DNA of 46,370 nt from the NCBI GenBank assembly GCA_902825985.1, contig CADEDC010000046.1:1-46370 (forward strand). The letters run 5' to 3'. Positions 25,700-34,536 of the stretch are shown here, in pieces (within the stretch, counting starts at the first letter, position 1; every line of letters starts with the position of its first letter). Origin of the DNA: an uncultured Acidobacteriota bacterium. Lineage in GTDB: Bacteria; Acidobacteriota; Vicinamibacteria; Vicinamibacterales; CAVVIG01. Below the pieces are notes generated by a model. The model made no database searches, had not been told where the DNA came from, and saw only the letters and a list, made by a program, of their open reading frames with translations. The position numbers were made by a program, and so were the translations under genes.

Positions 25700-27505
25700 A
25701 TGCCGGTTCGTATTGGCGAGCTCCTGCTGAAGGAGAAGCGCATCACGCCGGAGCAGCTCCAGCAGGCTCTGAACTTCCAGAAGAGCGGCGGGGGCAAGCT
25801 CGGATTCAACCTCGTCAAGATGGGGTTCATCAAGGACGAGGAGATCACCAGTCTGCTCAGCAAGCAGTACGGGGTCCCGTCGATCAACCTCGCGCAGTTC
25901 GAGATCGACGGCGCCGTCATCAAGCTGATCCCGCCCGAGACCGCCCAGAAGTACCAGATCGTCCCGCTGAGCCGCGCCGGCGCGACGCTCACCATCGCGA
26001 TGACGGACCCGACCAACGTCTTCGCGATGGACGACATCAAGTTCATGACCGGCTACAACGTCGAGCCGGTCGTCGCCTCGGAGATCGCGGTCGCCGAGGC
26101 GATCACCAAGTACTACCCGGGCGCCGCCCAGACGCCGGGCCCCGGCGGCCTGCCGACCCGCAAGGAGAAGCCCGAGCCGGTGCCGCAGCTGGTCCCGAGC
26201 GGCCCCAGCACCCTCGAGATGGCGAGCAAGGGGCTCGAGGAACTGCAGGCGACGCTGGAGGACGCGTCGGACGTCGAAGTCCTCGAGGAGCTCCAGGAGA
26301 TCAGCGCCGACGCCCTCGCCAAGCAGGGCGAAGAGGCGCCGGTCGTCCGGCTCGTGAACGTCGTGCTGATGTCGGCCATCCAGAAGGGGGCGAGCGACAT
26401 CCACATCGAGCCGTACGAGAAGGAACTGCGTGTCCGCTACCGCATCGACGGCATCCTCTACAACATCATGAGCCCGCCGTTGAAGTTCCGCGATGCCATC
26501 TCGTCGCGCATCAAGATCATGTCGAAGCTCGACATCGCCGAGAAGCGGCTGCCGCAGGACGGGCGCATCAAGATCCGCTTCAACGAAGGCGGCGTGCCGA
26601 AGGAGATCGACTTCCGCGTCTCGGTGCTGCCGACGCTGTTCGGCGAGAAGATCGTGCTGCGTCTGCTCGACAAGGACAAGTTGATGCTCGACATGACGCG
26701 ACTCGGCTTCGAGCAGGAGTCGCTGAACAAGTTCGAGCAGGCGATTCTGCGGCCGTGGGGCATGGTGCTGGTCACCGGACCGACCGGGTCGGGCAAGACG
26801 AACACGCTGTATTCGTCGATCGCCAAGATCAACACGCCCGAAACCAACATCATGACCGCCGAAGACCCGGTCGAATTCAACCTGATGGGGGTCAACCAGG
26901 TGCAGATGAAGGAGAGCATCGGGCTCAACTTCGCCGCCGCCCTGCGCTCGTTCCTGCGCCAGGACCCCAACATCATCCTGGTCGGCGAAATCCGCGACTT
27001 CGAGACGGCGGAAATCGCCGTCAAGGCCGCCCTCACCGGCCACCTCGTGCTGTCGACGCTGCACACCAACGACGCGCCCAGCACCATCAATCGACTGATG
27101 AACATGGGCATCGAGCCGTTCCTCGTCGCCAGCTCGGTGCATCTGATTTGCGCGCAGCGCCTGGTCCGCCGCGTCTGCGCCAACTGCAAACAGCCGGCAC
27201 CGCACGCGCCGGCCGCCATGCTGCAGGCCGGCTTCTCCCAGGACGACGCCAACAGCGTCGTGCCGATGAAGGGCGTCGGCTGCGAGCGCTGCAACATGAC
27301 CGGCTACAAGGGCCGCGTCGGTCTCTACGAAGTGATGGAAGTGAGCGAAGAACTCCGCGAGCTGATTCTGGTCGGCGCCTCGGGCCTCGAGTTGAGGCGC
27401 AAGGCGGTTGAGGAAGGGATGATCACTCTCCGCATGAGTGGCTTGCGCAAGGTGAAGGAAGGCGTGACCACCATGGAAGAAGTCGTCCGGGAAACGGTGA
27501 GATAA
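25700..27505 (+). CDS. pilB: Type IV pilus extension ATPase PilB
   Basis: PilB powers pilus polymerisation at the inner membrane. The 601-residue product has an MshEN-type N-terminal domain (RIGELLLKEKRITPEQL, residue R4 intact, then KLGFNLVKMGFI), an acidic linker (about 175-210), Walker A GPTGSGKT (360-367), Asp box (TAEDPVEF), Walker B (NIILVGEIRD, 424-433), His box (STLHTND) and a Cys4 zinc site (C493, C496, then CERC). The ribosome-binding site is poor. pilT follows after 4 nt. Confidence 0.97.
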   Translation: MPVRIGELLLKEKRITPEQLQQALNFQKSGGGKLGFNLVKMGFIKDEEITSLLSKQYGVPSINLAQFEIDGAVIKLIPPETAQKYQIVPLSRAGATLTIAMTDPTNVFAMDDIKFMTGYNVEPVVASEIAVAEAITKYYPGAAQTPGPGGLPTRKEKPEPVPQLVPSGPSTLEMASKGLEELQATLEDASDVEVLEELQEISADALAKQGEEAPVVRLVNVVLMSAIQKGASDIHIEPYEKELRVRYRIDGILYNIMSPPLKFRDAISSRIKIMSKLDIAEKRLPQDGRIKIRFNEGGVPKEIDFRVSVLPTLFGEKIVLRLLDKDKLMLDMTRLGFEQESLNKFEQAILRPWGMVLVTGPTGSGKTNTLYSSIAKINTPETNIMTAEDPVEFNLMGVNQVQMKESIGLNFAAALRSFLRQDPNIILVGEIRDFETAEIAVKAALTGHLVLSTLHTNDAPSTINRLMNMGIEPFLVASSVHLICAQRLVRRVCANCKQPAPHAPAAMLQAGFSQDDANSVVPMKGVGCERCNMTGYKGRVGLYEVMEVSEELRELILVGASGLELRRKAVEEGMITLRMSGLRKVKEGVTTMEEVVRETVR

Positions 27506-27509
27506 CGCG

Positions 27510-28631
27510 ATGACACTGCCTGAACTGCTGAAGACGATGGTGGACATGGACGGCTCCGACCTCCATATCTCCACAACCACTCCGCCGCAGATTCGACAGC
27601 ACGGCCACCTGCAGCGGCTGGCGCTGCCGGAGATGACGCCGTCCGAGACCAAGCAGCTCGTCTACAGCGTGCTGACCGACTCGCAGAAGAAGCGCTTCGA
27701 AGAGACGATGGAGCTCGACTTCTCGTTCGGCATCCGCGGCCTGGCGCGCTTCCGCTGCAACGTCTTCAACCAGCGCGGCGCCGTGTCGGCCGTCTACCGG
27801 CTCATTCCCGAGAAGATCCGCTCGTTCGGCGAGCTCGGCCTGCCGCCGGTGCTCGCCAACCTCGCCGACCGGCCGCGCGGCCTCGTCCTCGTCACCGGAC
27901 CGACCGGTTCCGGCAAGTCGACGACGCTGGCCGCGATGATCGACAAGATCAACGCCGAGCGCAAGGCGCACATCCTCACCATCGAGGACCCGATCGAGTA
28001 CCTGCACGCCAACAAGAACTGCCTGATCAACCAGCGCGAGGTGCACAGCGACACCCTCAGCTTCAGTGCCGCGCTGCGCGCCGCCTTGCGCGAGGATCCG
28101 GACATCGTCCTCGTCGGCGAGATGCGCGACATCGAGACCGTCGACGCGGCGCTGAAGATCGCCGAGACCGGCCACCTGACGTTCGCGACGCTGCACACCA
28201 ACTCGGCGGCACAGACGATCAATCGCATCGTCGACATCTTCCCGTCCGGGCAGCAGTCGCAGATCCGGACGCAGCTGTCGCTCGTGCTCGAGGGCATCGT
28301 CTGTCAGGCGCTGCTGCCGCGCGCCGACGGGAAGGGGCGGGTGCCGTCGCTCGAGATCCTGCTGCCGACCCCGGCCATCCGCGCCCTGATCCGCGACGAC
28401 AAGGTGCACCAGATCTACGGCGCCATGCAGACCGGGCAGGAGAAGCTCGGCATGCAGACGGCCAACCAGGCGCTGGCGACGCTCTACATGAAGCGGCTGA
28501 TCAACATGGAGACGGCGCTCGCCGCCTCCTCGCTGCGCGAGGAGCTGCAGGACATGATCAACCGCGGCGTCGGCGTCGTCGCCGGCGCCGGCATGACGCG
28601 CGGCCCGCGTCCGGCGCCGAAGGCGGTCTGA
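27510..28631 (+). CDS. pilT: Type IV pilus retraction ATPase PilT
   Basis: PilT depolymerises the pilus and drives twitching. The 373-residue product has Walker A GPTGSGKS (130-137), Asp box (TIEDPIEY), Walker B (DIVLVGEMRD, 198-207), His box (ATLHTN) and the C-terminal AIRALIRDDKVHQI, the retraction-ATPase AIRNLIRE signature. It lacks the PilB zinc site, as expected. It starts 4 nt after pilB. The 123 nt that follow, before pilC, are mostly a 25-bp tandem repeat. Confidence 0.97.
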   Translation: MTLPELLKTMVDMDGSDLHISTTTPPQIRQHGHLQRLALPEMTPSETKQLVYSVLTDSQKKRFEETMELDFSFGIRGLARFRCNVFNQRGAVSAVYRLIPEKIRSFGELGLPPVLANLADRPRGLVLVTGPTGSGKSTTLAAMIDKINAERKAHILTIEDPIEYLHANKNCLINQREVHSDTLSFSAALRAALREDPDIVLVGEMRDIETVDAALKIAETGHLTFATLHTNSAAQTINRIVDIFPSGQQSQIRTQLSLVLEGIVCQALLPRADGKGRVPSLEILLPTPAIRALIRDDKVHQIYGAMQTGQEKLGMQTANQALATLYMKRLINMETALAASSLREELQDMINRGVGVVAGAGMTRGPRPAPKAV

Positions 28632-28649
28632 CGCGACGAGCACGACCAG

Positions 28650-28749
28650 GCCGGGGGAGCACCCCGGAGGGGTTGCCGGGGGAGGACCCCGGAGGGAATG
28701 CCGGGGGAGGGACCCCGGAGGAATGCCGGGGGAGGGACCCCGGAGGAAT
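28650..28749 (+). repeat. Four 25-bp tandem repeats with internal hairpins, pilT-pilC gap
   Basis: Four units of exactly 25 bp start at 28650, 28675, 28700 and 28725; the last two are identical apart from their final context. Each contains CCGGGG and CCCCGG arms around GAGGGA-type loops (6-bp stem) and then GGAGG, a Shine-Dalgarno-like motif. In copies 2 and 3 the GGAGG is followed by ATGCCG, the same first two codons as pilC. The real pilC ATG (28755) uses the last GGAGGA. Repeat number could alter pilC translation. Confidence 0.93.
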
Positions 28750-28754
28750 AAACG

Positions 28755-29972
28755 ATGCCGACATTTGCATATACCGGTCGCACCCGCGCCGGCCAGACGG
28801 TCAACGGAGAGAAATCCGCCGAGACGATGGACGCGGCGGTGGCCGCGCTGCGTCGCGACCAGATCCTGGTGACCCGGATCACGCCCGCCAAGGCGAAGGC
28901 CGAGCCGGCCGAGAAGAAGGCCGGCAAGCTCGGGAAGCGGGTCGCCGCGAAGAACCTCGCGGTGTTCACCCGCCAGTTCTCGGTCATGATCGACGCCGGC
29001 CTGCCGCTCGTCCAGTGTCTGGAGATTCTCGGCAGCCAGGAAGAAGACAAGAACTTCGCCGCCGTCATCCTGCAGACGCGCGGTGACGTCGAAGGCGGCG
29101 CGTCGCTCGCCGATGCGATGCGGCGCCATCCGAAGACCTTCGATCCGCTGTTCACCAACATGATCGCGGCCGGCGAAGCCGGCGGCATCCTCGACACGAT
29201 TCTCAAGCGCCTGGCCACCTACATCGAGAAGGCGGTCAAGCTGACCAGCCAGGTCAAGTCGGCGATGATCTATCCGGTGGCGGTCATGGTGATCGCCTTC
29301 CTGGTCGTCGGCGTCATCCTGTGGAAGGTCATCCCGACCTTCGCGCAGCTGTTCGCCGGTCTCGGCGCCGAACTGCCGATGCCGACCCGGGTGGTCATCT
29401 GGCTGAGCAACCAGCTGGTGTCCTACGGCTGGGTGATCTTCGTCGTCCTGCCGGTCGGCGGCTGGCTCTTCCGCAACTACTACGGCACCGCCAACGGCCG
29501 CCATACCGTCGACGCCATCACGCTCAAGCTGCCGGTGCTCGGCGACATCCTGCGCAAAATCGCGGTGGCGCGATTCTGCCGGACGCTGGCGACGCTGATC
29601 AGTTCGGGCGTGCCGATTCTCGACGGCCTCGAGATCACGGCCAAGACCTCCGGCAACGCCATCGTCGAAGACGCGATCATGGCGACCCGCAAGAGCATCG
29701 AGCGCGGCGAGACGATCTCGGCGCCGTTGAAGGAGACGGCCGTGTTCCCGTCGATGGTGACGCAGATGATCGGCGTCGGTGAAGCGACCGGTGCGCTCGA
29801 TACGATGCTGGCGAAGATCGCCGACTTCTACGAGGACGAGGTCGATACCGCGGTCGCCGGCCTGCTGACCCTGCTGGAGCCGATCATGATCGCGTTCCTC
29901 GGCGTTGTCGTCGGCGGCATCGTCATCGCGATGTATCTGCCGATCTTCGACCTGATCAGCAAGCTGACCTAG
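28755..29972 (+). CDS. pilC: Type IV pilus inner-membrane platform protein PilC
   Basis: PilC is the GspF-family platform that couples PilB/PilT to pilin assembly. The 405-residue product begins MPTFAYTGRTRAGQTV and contains two GspF repeats (FTRQFSVMIDAGLPLVQCLE and FCRRTLATLISSGVPILDGLE-like) with three membrane segments (about 172-195, 225-245 and 375-400). GGAGGA from the upstream tandem repeat serves as ribosome-binding site, 8 nt before the ATG. Confidence 0.97.
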   Translation: MPTFAYTGRTRAGQTVNGEKSAETMDAAVAALRRDQILVTRITPAKAKAEPAEKKAGKLGKRVAAKNLAVFTRQFSVMIDAGLPLVQCLEILGSQEEDKNFAAVILQTRGDVEGGASLADAMRRHPKTFDPLFTNMIAAGEAGGILDTILKRLATYIEKAVKLTSQVKSAMIYPVAVMVIAFLVVGVILWKVIPTFAQLFAGLGAELPMPTRVVIWLSNQLVSYGWVIFVVLPVGGWLFRNYYGTANGRHTVDAITLKLPVLGDILRKIAVARFCRTLATLISSGVPILDGLEITAKTSGNAIVEDAIMATRKSIERGETISAPLKETAVFPSMVTQMIGVGEATGALDTMLAKIADFYEDEVDTAVAGLLTLLEPIMIAFLGVVVGGIVIAMYLPIFDLISKLT

Positions 29973-29980
29973 GCAGGTGC

Positions 29981-30238
29981 GCGGGTTCGCGGGTTCAGGG
30001 TTCGCGGGTTCGCAGGTTCGCGGGTTCACGGGTTCGGAGATTCGCAGGTTCGGAGTTCGCAGCGTTCGCAGGTTCAAGACCGTGGCGGCGTCATCTGCAC
30101 CCGGATCGCGGACGTGCCGCTGGACGTCGCTCGTTCGTCCCCGGCGTCGACGGGTGCAACCATCGGCGGGGGGATGTGGCACCCGCGAACTTGTGAACCC
30201 GCGAACCGGGAACCTGCGAACCTGCGAACCCGTGAACC
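29981..30238. repeat. Large inverted element of 8-bp words, pilC-pilS gap
   Basis: The left arm (29981-30075) is about twelve degenerate copies of GCGGGTTC/GCAGGTTC, mostly 8-bp spaced. The right arm (30182-30238) is about seven copies of the complement (CCGCGAAC/CTGCGAAC). Between them TGCACCCG (30096-30103) and CGGGTGCA (30151-30158) form a further perfect 8-bp inverted pair. The transcript could fold into one long hairpin. It fills the gap up to pilS, leaving that gene without a visible Shine-Dalgarno. The design parallels the 9-bp elements of the ribosomal operon but with different words. Confidence 0.9.
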
Positions 30239-30257
30239 AGATTCGCTGCTTCATCCT

Positions 30258-31912
30258 ATGACCTACACCAGCCTGCGACGGAAGACCGCCACCCTGATCG
30301 TGGCGCGCGCCGTGATCGGGACCGTCCTCCTCGGGCTGGGCACCATCGCCGGCATCACCGCGCCGGGGTCGTTTCCGGTCGATCCGTTCTTCGTGCTCAT
30401 CGCCATCACCTACGGCCTGACCATCCTCTGGGCGGTGACGCTCCGGGCGGTCGACAGCTCGACCTGGATCCTCGATCTGCAGTCGGCCGTCGACGCCGTG
30501 CTGGTCACCGCGTTCATCTATTTCACGGGCGGCGTCACCAGCTACTTCTCGTCGCTCTACGTGCTGCCGATCATTGCCGCCGCCACTGTCCGTCACCGCC
30601 GCGGTGCTCTGCTGGTGGCCTGCCTGAGCGGCGGGCTCTACGCCAGCCTGGCCGGGGCGCAGTATCTGTCGGCGCTCGGGATCCTGCGCGACCCGTTTCT
30701 CGAGACGGCCCGGCTGGTGCTGCCCGGCTATTTCACGGCCGGCTACACCGTCGCCGCGAACGTCTTCGGATTCTTCGCGGTGGCCTTCCTCGCCGGTTCG
30801 CTGGCTGACGGTGTCCGGTCGGCCGGCGTCCGCCTGGAGGTGGCGTCGAACCGGATTGCCGACCTCAAGGCGCTCAACCAGCACGTCATCGACAGTCTGC
30901 CGAGCGGACTTGCCACCACCGACCCGTCGCAACGCATCCTGAGCTTCAATCGGGCCGCGGAAATCATCACCGGCCTGTCGTTTCCGGAGGTTGCCGGCCG
31001 GCGGATCACCGACGTCCTGCAGCTGCCGGGCGAACTCCGGCAGGCCTTCGACAGCGATCTGGCAGGGGCTGCGGCGCGCCGCGTCGAGTTCCGCTACCGA
31101 ACGGCCGATAAGCGGGGAGAGATCGACATCGGGTTGACCGCCACCCACCTGAAGACGCCCGGTGGACGGGCCGGCTTCCTGATGACGTTCCAGGACCTGA
31201 CCGATATCAAGAAGCTGGAGCGCGACGCGCACATGCAGCAGCGGCTCGCCGCGGTCGGAGAAATGGCCGCCGGCATCGCCCACGAAATCCGGAATCCGCT
31301 CGCCTCGATGTCGGGATCGATCCAGATCCTGCGGTCCGAATTGCCGCTGACCCCGGACCAGGCGCAGCTGATGGACATCGTGCTGCGCGAATCCGAACGT
31401 TTGAACACCACCATCCGCTCGTTCCTCGCCTACGCGCGGCCGCAGCGGTTTGCGATTGCCCGCCTGGACGTCCGCCGGGCGCTCAACGACACGGCGCTCC
31501 TGCTGCGCAACAGCGCCGACCTGCATCCGCAGCATGCCATCGAGGTCGACCTGCCGGCCGACGAGGTCGCCTACGAGGCCGACGAGAACCAGATCAAGCA
31601 GATCGTGTGGAACCTGGCGACCAACGGCCTCAAGGCGATGCCGGATGGCGGCACGCTGCGGCTGGCCGCCACGGGCGGTCCGGCGACCGGCGTGACCCTC
31701 ACGGTGCAGGACTCGGGCACCGGCATGGCACCCGAGGAGGTCGACGGCCTCTTCCAGCCGTTCCACGGACACTTCAGCAAGGGCAGCGGCCTTGGCCTCG
31801 CCATCGTGCATCGCATCGTGACCGACTACAACGGAGACATCCAGGTGAGCTCACGGCCGGGAGCGGGAACCACGGTGGCCGTGCGCCTGCCGGTGCGGAC
31901 GGGGGTGGCGGC

Positions 31913-31916
<4 letters not shown>
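30258..31916 (+). CDS. pilS: PilS-like sensor histidine kinase
   Basis: PilS is the membrane kinase that phosphorylates PilR to control pilin expression. The 552-residue product has six hydrophobic segments in residues 10-185, a PAS domain (about 200-315), the HisKA box AGIAHEIRNPLASM with H342, and a HATPase with DSGTGM and GSGLGLAI. The ATG at 30258 lacks a Shine-Dalgarno because the upstream element runs to within 20 nt; longer readings extend into the repeat. Its stop overlaps pilR (ATGA). Confidence 0.93.
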
Positions 31917-33334
<1,418 letters not shown>

Positions 33335-33374
33335 CGTTTCCGGTCGACCGCTGAAGACGGCGGCAGGCCGCCCG

Positions 33375-33408
33375 GGACGTGACGGCCAGCGGCGCCCGGC
33401 CGTCGTCC
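33375..33408 (+). terminator. Hairpin after pilR, possible weak terminator
   Basis: GACGGCC (33381-33387) pairs perfectly with GGCCGTC (33398-33404), extended by GGAC/GTCC across a 2-nt bulge. It lies about 40 nt after the pilR stop. There is no T-run, so it may be a transcript 3'-end stabiliser or a Rho-linked terminator. Confidence 0.35.
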
Positions 33409-33423
33409 TAGTCTGCAAGGACC

Positions 33424-33471
33424 CCAACTGACATTCCCTGTCGCTCGTGATTGACATCGGTTGTCAGTTGG
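33424..33471. promoter_or_regulatory. Candidate PilR upstream activating site
   Basis: CCAACTGACA (33424-33433) and TGTCAGTTGG (33462-33471) form a perfect 10-bp inverted repeat with a 28-nt spacer. Inside it lies a second TGTC/GACA inverted pair (33439-33442 and 33453-33456). PilR in Pseudomonas binds repeats with a C/G-TGTC core, and four such cores occur here in two orientations. The site lies about 115-165 nt upstream of the predicted start, a normal distance for a sigma54 enhancer. Confidence 0.7.
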
Positions 33472-33561
33472 CCGGTCGCGGCATCGATTACGATAGTGTG
33501 ATGCGACGGTAACTGCTACAATCACAGGTAGTTCCAGCGTCACGAACGCACGGATGAGGCT

Positions 33562-33577
33562 TGGCATTTCGGTTGCT
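33562..33577 (+). promoter_or_regulatory. Sigma54 (RpoN) promoter of pilA
   Basis: TGGCATTTCGGTTGCT matches the sigma54 consensus TGGCAC-N5-TTGCA/T. The invariant GG (33563-33564) and GC (33575-33576) are separated by exactly 10 bases. Transcription would start near 33588, giving a leader of about 60 nt before pilA. A cognate activator (PilR) is encoded just upstream. Confidence 0.85.
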
Positions 33578-33646
33578 CCTTAGGGAGGCATACCGGGTCC
33601 GGCGGCTCACATTCTTGACCAGGCCCCAACTTAAGGAGTTAGTGAA

Positions 33647-34177
33647 ATGAAGATTCGTGACACCAAAGGCTTCACCCTCATCGAGCTGCTGATCGTCGTG
33701 GCGATCATCGGCATCATCGCCGCGATTGCCGTGCCTGGTCTGCTCCGCGCCCGTATGTCGGGCAACGAGGCGTCGGCCATCGGGTCGCTGCGCGCCATCA
33801 ACTCGGCCCAGTCGACCTACTCGTCGAGCTGCGGCGGCAACGGCTACGCGTCGACGCTGGCCCAGCTGAACACGCCGCCGACCGGCACGACCTCGAACCA
33901 GGGCTTCATCTCGCCGGACCTCGCGTCCGACGGCGTCGTCAAGAGCGGCTACCTCGTGAACGTCGACGCCGACACGAGCGCATCGACGGTGGCGACCGCG
34001 TCGCAGGCCTGCAACGGCGTGGCGACGGTGTCGTCCTACTTCTCGGAAGCGCACCCGGTGACGGTTGGTTCCACCGGTCAGCGTTCGTTCGCGACGGATA
34101 CCCGCGGCACCATCTACTTCCTGAACACCGGCGCGACGATCGCGGCCGGCATGGCGGGCGCGCAGGTTCTCCAGTAA
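33647..34177 (+). CDS. pilA: Type IV pilin PilA
   Basis: The major pilin candidate. The 176-residue prepilin has the class III leader MKIRDTKG, cleaved before Phe by prepilin peptidase, then FTLIELLIVVAIIGIIAAIAVP with Glu at mature position 5 (the conserved assembly residue). The globular part contains a pair of cysteines (C64 in SSSCGGNG and one in SQACNGV) that could form a disulfide. Translation starts 8 nt after AAGGAG. The RpoN promoter and PilR-type site upstream indicate PilS/PilR control. The prepilin peptidase gene lies at 38572-39342. Confidence 0.96.
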   Translation: MKIRDTKGFTLIELLIVVAIIGIIAAIAVPGLLRARMSGNEASAIGSLRAINSAQSTYSSSCGGNGYASTLAQLNTPPTGTTSNQGFISPDLASDGVVKSGYLVNVDADTSASTVATASQACNGVATVSSYFSEAHPVTVGSTGQRSFATDTRGTIYFLNTGATIAAGMAGAQVLQ

Positions 34178-34199
34178 GCACGCAGGTTCGTTCGGACAC

Positions 34200-34230
34200 A
34201 CGGGACGCTGCCTTCGGGTGGCGTCCCGTT
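34200..34230 (+). terminator. Terminator-like hairpin after pilA
   Basis: ACGGGACGC and GCGTCCCGT form a perfect 9-bp stem, extended inward by TGCC/GGTG to a TTCG tetraloop (13 bp in total, two G-U pairs). It starts 23 nt after the pilA stop. The downstream T-run is only two bases, so termination may be partial, but the very stable UUCG hairpin should protect the pilA mRNA 3' end. Confidence 0.75.
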
Positions 34231-34288
34231 GTCGCGTACGGGCGTTGGCGGCGGCGGGTTCGGCGCCAGCGGTGACAGATGCATTCGG

Positions 34289-34458
34289 CACCGGTCAGCG
34301 ACACCGGAACCTGTCACCGACAGCGCCGGAACCTATCGCCGATACCACCGGAACCGGTCACCGATAGCGCCGGAACCCGGTCACCCGACAGTGCCGGAAC
34401 CTATCCCGATAGCCCCGGAACCCTGCCACCGATGGCACGAACCGGTCACCGACCGCAC
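34289..34458. repeat. Array of about seven 22-bp units with covarying hairpin cores
   Basis: Units begin CCGGAACC at 34304, 34326, 34348, 34370, 34394 and 34415, with a degenerate one at 34438 and a half unit at 34289. Spacing is 21-24 bp. After CCGGAACC each unit has a short inverted repeat. Stems include CTGTC/GACAG, CTATC/GATAG, TGCCA/TGGCA and CGGTC/GACCG, so both arms change together. It lies in the non-coding gap between pilA and the VKOR-DsbA gene. The rest of the gap shows only the pilA hairpin and a palindrome next to the next gene. Confidence 0.88.
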
Positions 34459-34484
34459 CCGTCCACTTGACGGGGTGTCGCCGG

Positions 34485-34500
34485 GGCAGTTACAACTGCC
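34485..34500. promoter_or_regulatory. 16-bp palindrome upstream of the VKOR-DsbA gene
   Basis: GGCAGTT-AC-AACTGCC is a perfect 7-bp dyad with a 2-bp centre, 36 nt before the chosen ATG and 3 nt before an alternative GTG start (34504). The short spacer suits a DNA operator better than an RNA hairpin. No binding protein is identified. Confidence 0.5.
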
Positions 34501-34536
34501 TGCGTGACTCAGTACACTTCGGCCGGACCAGCCGGT

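Larger units (their letters stand above)
33335..33646. other. pilR-pilA intergenic region
   Basis: These 312 nt hold no gene. In order they contain a GC-rich hairpin after pilR, a 48-nt AT-richer block with TGTC inverted repeats (the likely PilR site), a sigma54 -24/-12 promoter, and the pilA leader with AAGGAG (33633-33638), 8 nt before the ATG. Between the repeats and the promoter, TACAAT near 33514 resembles a sigma70 -10, but no convincing -35 is seen. Confidence 0.7.

Noticed and set aside
29977..30261. 94-codon frame in the 8-bp-word element
   Set aside because: It merely translates the repeat (Gly/Phe/Arg words) and has no ribosome-binding site.
27423..31811. 1462-codon open frame on the minus strand across pilT, pilC and pilS
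   Set aside because: It is antisense to three well-identified genes, shows no family motif, and has the His/Arg/Asp-rich composition typical of reverse frames in GC-rich coding DNA.
34289..34458. CRISPR array
   Set aside because: Units are contiguous at about 22 bp with no unique spacers, and no cas genes are present.
34229..34507. Short + strand open frame through the 22-bp array
   Set aside because: It has no ribosome-binding site or family, and array units of 21-24 bp do not keep frame, so the repeats are not selected as protein.
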